Assembly: GCF_964204645.1 (NCBI RefSeq)
Contig: NC_134032.1
Span: 7,931,175-7,995,174, forward strand
Source of the DNA: Tubulanus polymorphus
Taxonomy: Eukaryota; Nemertea; Palaeonemertea; Tubulaniformes; Tubulanidae
Length of the DNA stretch: 64,000 bases
Reading direction: 5' to 3'
The number at the start of each line of letters is the position of its first letter. The stretch's first letter is position 1. Shown one piece after another: positions 48,851-59,565 of the stretch. The position numbers and the translations under genes are program-made. A model generated the notes under the pieces. The model had not been told where the DNA came from. It did no database searches and worked only from the letters and a program-made list of their open reading frames with translations.

Positions 48851-50759
48851 TTCCGATTATGTTGAGGTCTTAGACAGCTTCATTTTTGCAGGTCTAGCTC
48901 AATGTCGATTTTCATGCACTAAAATTGTCACAACAATCAGTACTGAAAAAAATGAGTTAAGTTATAGACCTAACAAGAAAAATGAAAAAATTGGAAACAA
49001 TGATAAAGCTTTGAATTAGGGGTTTTCTGCCATAGGCCTATTGTCAGAAGCCAAACTTAAAGAAATTAAGCCAAGAATCTATATACCATAGCTATACCAA
49101 CCGAACGAGAGTTCATGATTAGATCAAACACGCAGGAATATTTTATCACGACTGACGGTGACACTCACTTTAGCTAGACGTAGGTCAAGTGATCAGAGAG
49201 TGACAAACTTTTATCTATAAAAAACCCATGACTTGAAAAACAACAGATCATAATCACCTGGGTCTTTTAGTCTATTCAACTTTACGCGCAAGTCCTTTTT
49301 CACGGATCTGATCGGTATCTTGCGGGAAGCCCTAAGCCATGTGCGAGGAAGTGGGTAGGATTTTAAAGAAAATACATAGTATACATTGTAATTTCCACAA
49401 AAAAATATTCAATAAAAATAATTTCAATACGAGATCGTAATTCTTTAAAACAATTCTTAGGCCCTAATTTATCTATCAGCGTTTCAATGCTTGGAGAACT
49501 TCTTAAGGAGTCTGTGCTGTTTTGCCATATCATTGGTACATTTTTTGTAAAGATCTATTGTATAAACTAGTGTTATGTGTTATGTGTATGTTATGCCTAA
49601 GCCTATTCTGGGCTGGTTTCTTTGACGGGTGGTGTTTAGAGTAAAATAATTTCCATTAAATATATCTAAGACCGGCGCAGGTAATTCGGATTTACTGAAG
49701 TTATATGCAGTTTTTAACATTTCAAGGTTGATTAGATCACTTAGCTTTAATATTTTTAGTCACTCGAATACGACTGGGATGATGGAGAGTAAGCTGCTGA
49801 ATTATTGATACAAAACACAGGACCCGGTTCCGTAGTTGTGATTTAGAGTTAACTCTGAGTTGAATATTAACTCGGAACTGTGGAACTGGATCCTGCACTT
49901 GGGACTATAGTCCCGTGAGGGCAATTGCATTCACTTTTCGTCCGTCGTCCATTCGTTCGTCCATCTGAAGGCGGAATCCAGTTATCTTGGTTATTGTAGA
50001 ATTACCCGATTCAAAATGGCGTCCAATTAAAAAACAGAAGGATTTCAGGCCAAAGAATTGCCTATAAAACAACTTTCCGATAGTCAAATCATAAAATAAA
50101 GTGGGCAATTGGATTCCACGGAGGATTTTCTGTCTAGAAAGATACCTCCCAAATAGATAGAGTGCATCATTTCGGTAGGTGCGGATCGCACTTTTACCGA
50201 AACTTTTTGCGTCAGGTCCCTGTGGTGTGGGTACCTAGGATACTAGTTCAAATCTGTTGATTTTGGACCACCAGCTATCGTGACAAGCCCCTGTGCCAAC
50301 GATTAGGTAAAACTAACAAACTAAAATAGTTAGTAGGTATTCAGTAACCTGCCTGTGCTATAGTTTAGTTTTTTTAGTATAGTCTGACGTAGTAACCTTT
50401 CTGTGGTTAAGTTTCACGATCGTTGGTTCCGATTCCACTTAAGCAAGTTGTTCACCAAATTTCTGCTGATGTGCCTAATTGTAAGCCGGCATCCAGCTTG
50501 AAAACTGAGACAGTGTATTCGGTGGATCACCTTAAATAAGAAGTGCATATAGTATCCGTGAGATCATTGAATATTTATCCCCTAAGGTATCTGGCTATGC
50601 CTACATGCAGAAACTATTATGTAAACTTGATCTTGCTAGTGTCTGGGGAAACCATGGTAGGCCTACTAATTCCCGTGCAAGGACGGTCTGCAGGCTTCAG
50701 GGTTAAAAAGGCACTCGAAGATGCTTACTCTAAAAGCTAGCAAGATACAAGCTCTAAAC

Positions 50760-51040
50760 TTAGAACTTACAAAATTTTCAAAGAATCTTTCAGCTTAAAG
50801 AATTATCTTCTTTTTGATGCCTCTACTCTGTACGGAAAACTAACCAAGCTACGAGTCAGTTACCATAAACTTAGAATTGAAACAGACCGTCACGCTAGAC
50901 CATGCGTTCCTCAAAACATGTGATTTGAGCATATCCGTCGCAAATGAGGATTATTTCCTTCTTCATTGCCAAATGTATAATATCAGGCAATCTAAATTAT
51001 ACATTGACCTTGCCAGATTTTCCACATTTGATTAGAATCA
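50760..51040 (+). pseudogene. Degenerate LINE ORF C-terminal fragment
   Basis: Translation gives YKIFKESFSLKNYL, then LTKLRVSYHKLRIETDRH. After a frame change comes NEDYFLLHCQMYNIRQSKLY. This is the order and spacing of the zinc-binding tail found after the reverse transcriptase in Jockey-like elements (LRxSxHxLxIExGR, then C..EDExHFLxxCxxY). Two stops and at least one frameshift are present. No RT domain is left nearby. Confidence 0.5.
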
Positions 51041-52571
51041 TAACTGTAATAAGGACAAGATAGCCTTTCTATTGGGCAGTAATGACAGTGAAATGATGAA
51101 GTATGTTCAACAGTTTATTTCTGACTATTTCTGTATTAGGAACTTGAGATTGTTTGGTGTACTACCGAAATAATAGGCCTACCATAATTTCTCGTTATCA
51201 CTGTATTAAGATGTACAGATGCTGATTTGGAAGTCCCGACGTCTTTCATACGCTTTCAGAAGATATTGCTGACGAATAGGCCATCTAGAGTTGTATTGAA
51301 ATTGTAACACCCAGCCGCTGATTGCTATTTTCGTTCAATGTTATATTAGTGAAATACACTGGAGGATATGTGTTAAACCGACGTAGCCTACTTATTTCAA
51401 ATTGATAAAGTGTGTTTTTTATTTCGTTCAAACACCATAATGTTTTGTTCTCACTTCTGACTGCGTTTCGTGTTTTGAGTTATGCGTTTACCTTCCTTCA
51501 GTAAATGCATATGTGTAGTGCCGACCTGACGACGCTAATATGACATAAACAAAGACGATTTACGCAATTGACTTTGCGCAAGGGGCACTATTTCGACGTA
51601 TATCGGACTTGGGCCTAACTAATTCAGTAGGCCTACTACTACTTCACCCAGCACTGGCAGTGGTTGTCTCCACCAGTGAATGTTTGAGGTTTGTAAAGAG
51701 TAAAGAGAGTTTATTTTTCACAATCGGTTTGGTGAAACTGGATTTATGGTGGTTTAAAGTCACAGTGATTTAAGAGTATTGAGAAAATGTCGTTCGCATC
51801 TTATTGTCTGTGGTACATCAGACACTAAGATTCTTGGTGAAACTACTACCTGACTTTACTACCACAACCTGACAACACACTACGACACAGGACGGGACCC
51901 CGTGTTCAAACCTGAAATTTATCATTTTCTCCACGATGTCAGTTTGTATGGATTAAATTCAATGCTAGGTCTTACCAGGATATAACCGATCTAACCTCTT
52001 TTGAAGGTTGCACTCAGTTTGATGATGTTTGATTACATATTTTCCCGTAGGCCTCATACGCGTACCTGTCAAATAAAACTTTATTGAAATTGGCTGTCAC
52101 ATGAAACCACAGAGGGCAGCACGGTACGGTTTGTAAATTAGCGGGTTCCAGTTCCACAGTGGAGTTAAGATTTGAGTTAACTCATTGAAAATGAACCAGC
52201 TTTAAATTCAGAGTTGACTCTAACCGTGGAACCGGGTACTGGTTTTTAAAAAGTGTATCATTTTCTGAATATTTATTACATTGAGGTTCAAATCACGAAA
52301 GGCGTCATCTAAAGAGGCAAAATCAAATCGATTTACCAAAGGCGAATTTATCACCAAATTAAATTTGATTTTGAGTAAAATCGTTTTTATCCTGACATGA
52401 TCAAATTTGATTTGGTCTAATTTTTTAATTTAACACGGTATCAAATTCAAATCGATAAATCATCTATAATCACCTCCAGAGGTAATTTGATATGATTTGA
52501 AGATGGTGTGATCGACTCACATATTTTTTTCGAAAAACTGATATAAATTGATGAAAACTTAAAGAGAAAAC

Positions 52572-52806
52572 AATTCTGAATAAGAAACAACTTATTCAGA
52601 TTTTCGTCTTCACCGGTTCAATTTTCGTAACTTATTGAGAATTCATCTCCCAATAAGAAACAAGTAACTTGTTACGTGTTCCTTGCTTATTGGGAGATGA
52701 ATTCTCAATAAGTAACGGATGAACCGGTGACGAAGTTGAACCAGCAAAGACGAATATCTGAATAAGGAACAAGTTACTTGTTCCTTATTGGGAGATGAAT
52801 TCTCAA
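52572..52806. repeat. Complex foldback repeat
   Basis: The block CTGAATAAG..CACCGGTTCA..GAGAATTCATCTCCCAATAAG (52577-52658) is mirrored by CTTATTGGGAGATGAATTCTC..GAACCGGTG..CTGAATAAG (52685-52765). A third partial arm (TTGGGAGATGAATTCTCAAT) follows at about 52787. It contains several AACAAGTTACTTGTT palindromes. Confidence 0.7.
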
Positions 52807-54827
52807 TCACAAAATGGTTGAATCTATATACAAAGAGAGAAAGAGGTATCACTATAAATAGTGATAGGTATCACAAATAAACATCCAGGTGATAGGTGTC
52901 GTCAAGCCTAAACGGGCGGTCAGAATGGAGTTTTCAACTTCTTAAACTTTCAAAAGGGTTCCAGGGACGGATTTAGAGTTGGTCGAGGGTCCGACGTATC
53001 TCTGCCTTCATAATGTTGTTGATTTTTACCGGTATTGGAAGAAATTAATTCAACTTCGTTCGATACAGAGATATACCAACCATTTGTTAGAGCCCTATAT
53101 ACAATTAAATTGTAAAGATTCATTTTAAGCATCCAATTGAAGACTGATCTCAGACCAGAAATATCTGACGACATGGTTGAATCTATATCCACAGAGTGGT
53201 CAGACCTCCCGGCCTTTTCTGAATCGGTTTCTTTCCAGCAGAACTTCCTAAATCTCAGGGCTGAGCAAAGGCAGACCTAAGCGGCCCGCAGGCCCCCTAT
53301 TTTTGTCAAGAAAAAATTTTCACCAACTGGCTAATGGATTTTATTGTGCCGGTCATTACGAAATGGCACATGTTGGAAAGGTCGGTTTGATGTTGCAATA
53401 AACCGCTCGGCGAACGGTTTATAGTCGGTTTACGCAAACCGTTTAGGTTTACGCCTAAACGAAGACGTCGGCTTATGACCAAAGATGATTGCAATCCGAT
53501 TTTCAAACAAATACGCCTGTTTCGTAAAAAACAATTCAAATTAATTTAATGTGTCCTTCGTTGCTCCGTAATGATAAAAATGATTAGACCAAAGAGAGCC
53601 AAAAAGAACACAAGAAAAAATACAATTTTACATCGATGTAACAATGTAGAAATTTACATTCATCATCAGTTAACATCCCTAGTGTTATTATACCGGTTCT
53701 AATGGATTTAATAAAGTTTTTGTTTCTAGATTCTAACCGACATTTCTTTCGAAATATAAAGCCGTGTTGTAAGGCATAACAGGCGATAATATTTTTTTAG
53801 GTGCACAGAAAAAAAACGGAACATGCGTGGTTTGTAAATAAGCTTGTAAAAGTAATAATAATTCAAGGCGCTGACAGTGGAAGGAACCAAATTGAAAAAA
53901 ATATTTACATGAATCGTCGCCGCTTGTTTACCATGCCGCATGACAATGCCGAATATCATACCAGATTTAAATAATGATACCACGGTCGTTTTCAGTACTT
54001 GCGTATGATTTCAATAGATTTATTGATATATTTAAATTCAAGCGGGAAAATCATGTTGCTGTTGCGCCAATCGAGCATGGCTAATTTGCCGTTTGAATCG
54101 AGAGCGTCGAGGGCGGGGCGATTTCCCAATTTCGCACGAATCTACTTAACAAGATTCCGATGCAGTTTCAGATCCTTTTGATGCGAAGTACATTCATTAC
54201 TTTCTTACTACTCGGTGTGTTGGATATAACCGGTCTCGCCTCTCAATGGTTATCATAACAACATTTAGAATACGCCATAATTCGCTCAACTATTTAACGT
54301 AGGATCGGTTTGTGTGGGCATGCACGGCAAATCTGTTCTTTTTCTACAAGTCAAAAATATTTTCCATTAGGCTTAATTTGTAATTGAACGCACGTACATT
54401 CATCGACTTTTGATTACGTTGGCCGAGAGTTAAAACATTTCTAGCAGAATCAAATCGTGTCTTGCAGTTTTATTCGCATGAAAAAATACCCCAATTTATT
54501 CTGCTAATGGTAAGTAATGGATGCGAGACCTGGATCAATTATTACTAAAAGTTTTGCCAAGACGTGAATTCTGGGTTCCGAAATAATCATGAATGTAACT
54601 TGAGTGTTTATTGGCTCAATACAGTTGTTTTGCAACCGCGTAGCAAATTTCCTTGAACAAACAACACAACGAACAGATGTAATTTCACGAATTAGCAGCA
54701 GAAAATCATCCTTACCTGATAAAAATACATTTCATTGATGTAAGAATTATGATTATCGTAACAGAGTTACTGTTTGATTTTGAATGCTGCTTCGAAGGCT
54801 TGAAAAGCAATGAATCCGATCTTCCCC

Positions 54828-55164
54828 ATCCTCTCTCGGCAGGGATTCGAACCTGATGGCATCGCTACACTCAATCACCGCACGACGAACCCCAGCTTCA
54901 GTAGACCGGGTGCGCAGGTACATGGGCAGCTTTGCCGCGCGAAAACTTCTGGCACCAATCAGATTGCTCGTTGTACAATCTCGCTGAGGCAAATTTTACG
55001 GAAGAACTATAGATGAGAAAACACGGGCTAAATTAAACAAAACGGGATTTCTGATTGACAAATAACGACATCACCTAAGCTGCGCACTCGGTCTATAGTG
55101 TGGCAGGGTTTCGTGTCGTGGCAATCGCGATGCCACCAGGTTCGAATTCCTGCCGGCGGAGGAT
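54828..55164. mobile_element. Mutator-like MITE with 10-bp target duplication
   Basis: The element starts ATCCTCTCTCGGCAGGGATT and ends CCTGCCGGCGGAGGAT, with inverted homology extending about 80 bases inward. The decamer GATCTTCCCC stands directly outside both ends (54818-54827 and 55165-55174). Long TIRs with 9-10 bp duplications are typical of MULEs. The ends carry GATTCGAACC / GGTTCGAATTCC, resembling a pol III B box. Related single ends at about 34372 and 41057. Confidence 0.6.
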
Positions 55165-55174
55165 GATCTTCCCC

Positions 55175-56709
55175 TAGGCCCTCCCTTAACTGGACCGGCA
55201 TCAAGCTTTCTAGCTCAAAGCTCCTAGTCTAACTTTTTTTAAATAGAACAATGCTTTAAATTGACTTTTTTATAGAGCTCACATAAATGTACCACACATC
55301 GCACAACGACGACACCAAGATTAATGTTTTCCATTGTTCAGCCTGGTCCTAAATCCTCAACGACGACAACGATGCACGGTTCCAATACGCTCATTTATTC
55401 ACAATCTGAGTACCATAATGCTTAAACGAGTAAGCGAATGAGTAAGCGAATAAGGTTTGCTACAAAGGTAAAAAATACTACATTTAGACAACAACGATCA
55501 AAAACAGGCCAAACTTTAGTTTGAAATTCAGCAAATCTAAATCGATGTAAATACTTACAATAGCTGTGCCGTACAAGGGGGTACATAGAACCAGACTGAC
55601 GCCTAGCCTAGAATTCACAGGTTTAAATACAGTGCTGGTCATAAGCGCGAAAAAATGTTTAAGTTCGCGTAATAAATAACAATTGCAGGATTTAATACGC
55701 TTCGAATACAGTAAAATCTCACTACAGAGCGTTGAATACATGATACAAATAGCTAAAGAAATACAATAAATCGACATATCTATATGAAATACACTAGTTT
55801 CCAACATCCATTTGTTTCAAATTGAAACGTACGTGCACTCATTTGAAGAAGAATTAGATCCGAGCTTGATGTCGCGAAGAAATCAGCTTATAAAAAGTGG
55901 AACACATGTTCACCATTATATAAGACACTTCATCCGTGACAATAATATATAGAGAATCCCACAATAATAACGAAAAAAATACAGCGAAGCAGCGATGATG
56001 GGTTTTCTGACAAGGCATGCGGCCAAAATTAAAGGAATTATAGAAAATAGAAATATATTTGTGGGATATGAACTTGATGTGGCAACTTCAGAAATGAAAA
56101 TAAATTGCCGGGGATTCGAACCAGATATAACTGAAGAAAATGAAAAAGTGTCACTGAAGTAAACGGATATAAAAGGAGATAAAATTCAAGTGACGAAAAA
56201 AATATGGAAAATATGTAATGATAATAATCAACAAAATTACAAAAGGGTTTTCGACGAGAGTCAGAAAACCATAATTAAGTCCGAAAATTCCTCGCAAAGG
56301 TATGCAACGGACTTAATCATTACGCGATTCGCTTTATATTGTTGAATACATACTGTGTACATAAACTTTGAAGCCGAATGATCGAAAACATATGGCGATT
56401 CATCTCTGACACCGAGGCAATTTTTTGCGCAGTTCGATTTTTGCAATTTTTATTGAATGGTAACTGCAATCAATGGTCATGTATCAATTACTATAAAAAA
56501 TGAGGAGCGAATGATTTTGTTCATAGCGTTAAGTCTTCGGGCACGTGCGAGTGCATATAAACGGTTTAACTTTTTTGACATTGTATAACATACACTACTA
56601 TGATTTACAGTGTATTTGTATCCTACAAGTAGATCATAATCTGCGCTATTTTACTAGAACCATATAAGCCACGTCCAAAGTATGTGATTTCTGTTAGCTA
56701 ATAATTGAA

Positions 56710-56713
<4 letters not shown>
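55175..56713. other. Intergenic, nothing recognised
   Basis: AT-rich sequence without supported exon, RNA gene or delimited repeat. Confidence 0.45.

Positions 56714-56783
<70 letters not shown>
56714..56783. repeat. (TA)n microsatellite, about 35 units
   Basis: Uninterrupted AT dinucleotide run of about 70 bases, 0.65 kb upstream of the bHLH start codon. Confidence 0.9.
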
Positions 56784-56786
<3 letters not shown>

Positions 56787-57341
56787 TCAAAGTGAATCAC
56801 GTAGTGCTATGAGTTCTGAAGGAATTTCGTAATAGACGCTGATCGTGATGGTTCAATATATTTGTGCACGATCAGCATCTCTGATATGGAATTAAGTAAC
56901 TGCAAGAGTCTTGCGTCACCGTCGTATTGTTTACTTTGATTATTTCGGTTTCATTCCGTATTTACATTATAAGTAAATGATCGTTTCTGTAATTAAATCA
57001 TCGCCCCGATTGAGCTACGTTATTAAGCGTACGTACATAATATTGATCATATTTATACACGTCATGACACAAACATGAAATCAAAACCCGAACCTAATCA
57101 AACGTCCGAGTTAATTTCTGTCAGGAGTGTAAATGATATAGGTGTATATCACACGTGATCCAATTGCCAATAACATACGATTGTTGAGAACTAAAGAAAA
57201 AGGAAATTATTTCGATATCTGCATTCTCGTATGGAGGCTAGGTTTTTCTCTACTTTCATTTATCACTACCGCACCTGGCATTTGTTATTCTATCATTAGA
57301 AAGTGTTTCAAGTAATTATCATTTGGTTGATATCCTTGGGA

Positions 57342-57349
57342 TATTTAAG
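57342..57349 (+). promoter_or_regulatory. Possible TATA-like box of the bHLH gene
   Basis: TATTTAAG lies 90 bases before the chosen ATG, a workable distance with a short 5' UTR. E-box type hexamers CACCTG (57272) and CACGTG (57152) lie upstream. All are inferred from sequence alone. Confidence 0.3.
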
Positions 57350-57438
57350 CGAAATTTAGTTTATAGACAATACAGTCTTGCGGCAGCTCTGCATAATTGG
57401 ATTTATACCATAACTTAGTAAGTTCCTTAGACAATAAC

Positions 57439-58817
57439 ATGACGAAGCGAAAGCGATTAACCGAACGTTTGCCTATGAGAAAATCAAAATGTGACGAACA
57501 GAACGAAGTTCACGATATCGCGGGTGTTGATGATAATGAATCTCCATTCGTCCGCAATGCCGCCAATGCACGAGAACGAGCCCGAATGCGAGTCTTGAGT
57601 AGAGCTTTCGCGAAGTTGAAGACTGCTTTACCATGGGTTCCTCCGGATACGAAATTATCTAAGCTGGATACACTGAGACTGGCGTCATATTACATCGCGC
57701 ATCTGAAAGGTTTACTCGATAATGGACGTTGTGAAGTTATCCATTCCTCTGGACTTAATTCTATCCATGTACAGCTGATGAAATTGGTGAGTTTTAAAAG
57801 AAAAAAAAAATTTCTTCATTAAATCGTGTACAAAAAAAAACATGTAGTATTTTTACAGATTGCTGACACCATGATAACCAGTGGCTAACAGCTGAGTCTG
57901 CATTTTGTTGATATCCATCCCCATCTCTTTTTGGTTTAATCGATATTTACTGTATATTCAATACGTCAATATCTCCTCAATCCGATAATTGGGAAAGAAG
58001 GAGTGCCCGATGGTCGTACTAATAGAACTGACTGATTCTATAGCCTTCGTTTCAATCATCGGATTAGCACCATCCGTATAATGAAACAGATCATGCTTCT
58101 ACAACAGGGTGCACTGTCAATAAATATTTCGTGAACGGATTGTTTAGGTCCAAGCGAACTGAATTGCCATTTTGTGACGCATATGAGTTTCCGTGCAGAA
58201 TTTAGTAGAATAAGATTCAAATGTGAAGGTCATTATATGCAGTTTTTTTATTGTAGTTTGGTATATACAGTTTAATGAAAATATCCGTTTATTTGCAATG
58301 TTAGATTTGCAATGTGAAACGATGCATCATTTTAAGCGTCAATCAGGGGCTACAGAAAAATCTCGAGAGCTTTATTCTATCTGTTATGGAGCAAATAACT
58401 TCACAACCTCATTTTTAGAAATTGGTTCCCAAATGACGACACCCTCCCCCACCCCAGAGGGGGGGGGGTAAATTTGCTCTTATCGGTTTGCGTACTTGAT
58501 GATCTTGGAAAATCTGAACGAGCGAGCTGCAACAAATTCTGTATACCGATCAGCAAGCAGAGCGTTATTAACTTCGAACAAGTCAAGCACCAATTAATCG
58601 AATGAATATGATTAAAATGTACCTTGGCCAGATCTGAAAAATAAAGAAATAATTTTCGCTGTCATTGGTTGGTTCACTTATTGCGCTCACCAATATTCAC
58701 TTTGCTCTATTTCAGAATTGGCCGTTTTCATGTGGACCAAATCTACGACAAACTCCAAAAAGCAGATCAACGTTGCAGAATAAATCGCAAACGGCTAAAG
58801 TAAAGAAAACTGATTAA
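57439..58817 (+). CDS. bHLH transcription factor, TCF21/musculin type, 2 exons
   Basis: A nuclear DNA-binding factor of the capsulin/musculin (TCF21/MSC) class II bHLH group, which bind E-boxes with E-proteins and act in mesoderm and muscle. Exons 57439-57786 and 58716-58817, phase 0, 149 aa. The basic region and helices are [39 protein letters not shown] and [15 protein letters not shown] (residues 39-93), nearly identical to vertebrate TCF21. Residue Glu46 and the following arginines are the E-box contacts. TKRKRL at 2-7 is a possible nuclear signal. The C-terminal NWPFSCGP in exon 2 corresponds to the family's NLTWPF motif, supporting the splice. ATG 57439 was chosen; the frame upstream is open to a TTG only. 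The vertebrate TCF21/MSC split cannot be applied: it is likely the single pro-orthologue. Confidence 0.93.
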
Positions 58818-59025
58818 ACATCATGAAAACTATACAGCTGTAATATCAATATTTTGCACAAACCGAATCCTGGGTGATGGCAGATAGATGTGAAGAAGAT
58901 TGTGAACAATTCTCTCAGTGCAAAGCGATTAGATCAGTGCGCTACTGGCACTCTCGACACCTGTACTGACAAACTTCTACCTACACCGTCCACAAGATTT
59001 AACTGATCTATATAGGGGTTTTGGC

Positions 59026-59031
59026 AATAAA
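59026..59031 (+). promoter_or_regulatory. Poly(A) signal AATAAA of the bHLH gene
   Basis: The sequence ggcAATAAAgt lies about 210 bases after the stop codon on the plus strand, and is the first canonical hexamer there. A downstream GT-rich stretch (gtcagttgtagag) follows. Confidence 0.55.
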
Positions 59032-59559
59032 GTCAGTTGTAGAGTAAAGTTTCGATATCAAGATCGTGACTTCGTGGGCTCTTCTCAAGCTTCATTTCTG
59101 GGTCTAACATTCATCACTTGTACTCTAACATTCGCCAGTTGTTGTATTATTTATCGAAGAGAGCCCCCCTGGCGGTCATGTTGGACAGTGAATTATCAAA
59201 CGGTTTTAAAGGGGTCATTTTACTTCTCTAAAAGCAGTCAGATCTGTAGGCTCCACACCTAGATACGATGACCCAACCGGGTTAATAATCAGATAATCAT
59301 AATCATATATTCGATCAGAGTCGATAAACACAATTTAGTTTAGGCTAAAAAATAACATCGCATAGTACGATGTTCCCTAATGAGTTCCCGCTTTTTAAGT
59401 TGAACTCGTCCCCTACTTCCATCGTCTCTATGGGGTGTCTGTTAAAATACTAGGGTAATCATTGTTGGTGCAACCACTTTTAAGGAATCTTAAGCCAAGC
59501 AAACCTAAGAACGATACATTCAAAATAAACGTAAGTTTTCAAATGTGTCAATTCAGACT

Positions 59560-59565
59560 TTTTAT
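59560..59565 (-). promoter_or_regulatory. AATAAA overlapping the stop codon of the EGF gene
   Basis: The last codons read caa taa aa on the minus strand, so the hexamer AATAAA spans the stop. If used, the 3' UTR would be only about 10-30 bases. No other AATAAA was noticed in the next 100 bases. Confidence 0.4.

Larger units (their letters stand above)
48851..54827. other. Intergenic region with LINE and repeat debris
   Basis: No intact gene is seen. Contents: an R2 fragment at 49890-50130, a LINE tail fragment at 50760-51040, and foldback sequence at 52572-52806. Short motifs around 49810-49890 and 52145-52250 (CCGGTTCC..AGTTAACTC) are shared with 2270-2420. Confidence 0.45.

Noticed and set aside
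54840-54910. tRNA gene suggested by GATTCGAACC
   Set aside because: Part of a long terminal inverted repeat with a 10-base target duplication; no acceptor stem.
57397-57438. Upstream extension of the bHLH protein
   Set aside because: It would need a TTG start; the first ATG at 57439 fits the family and context.
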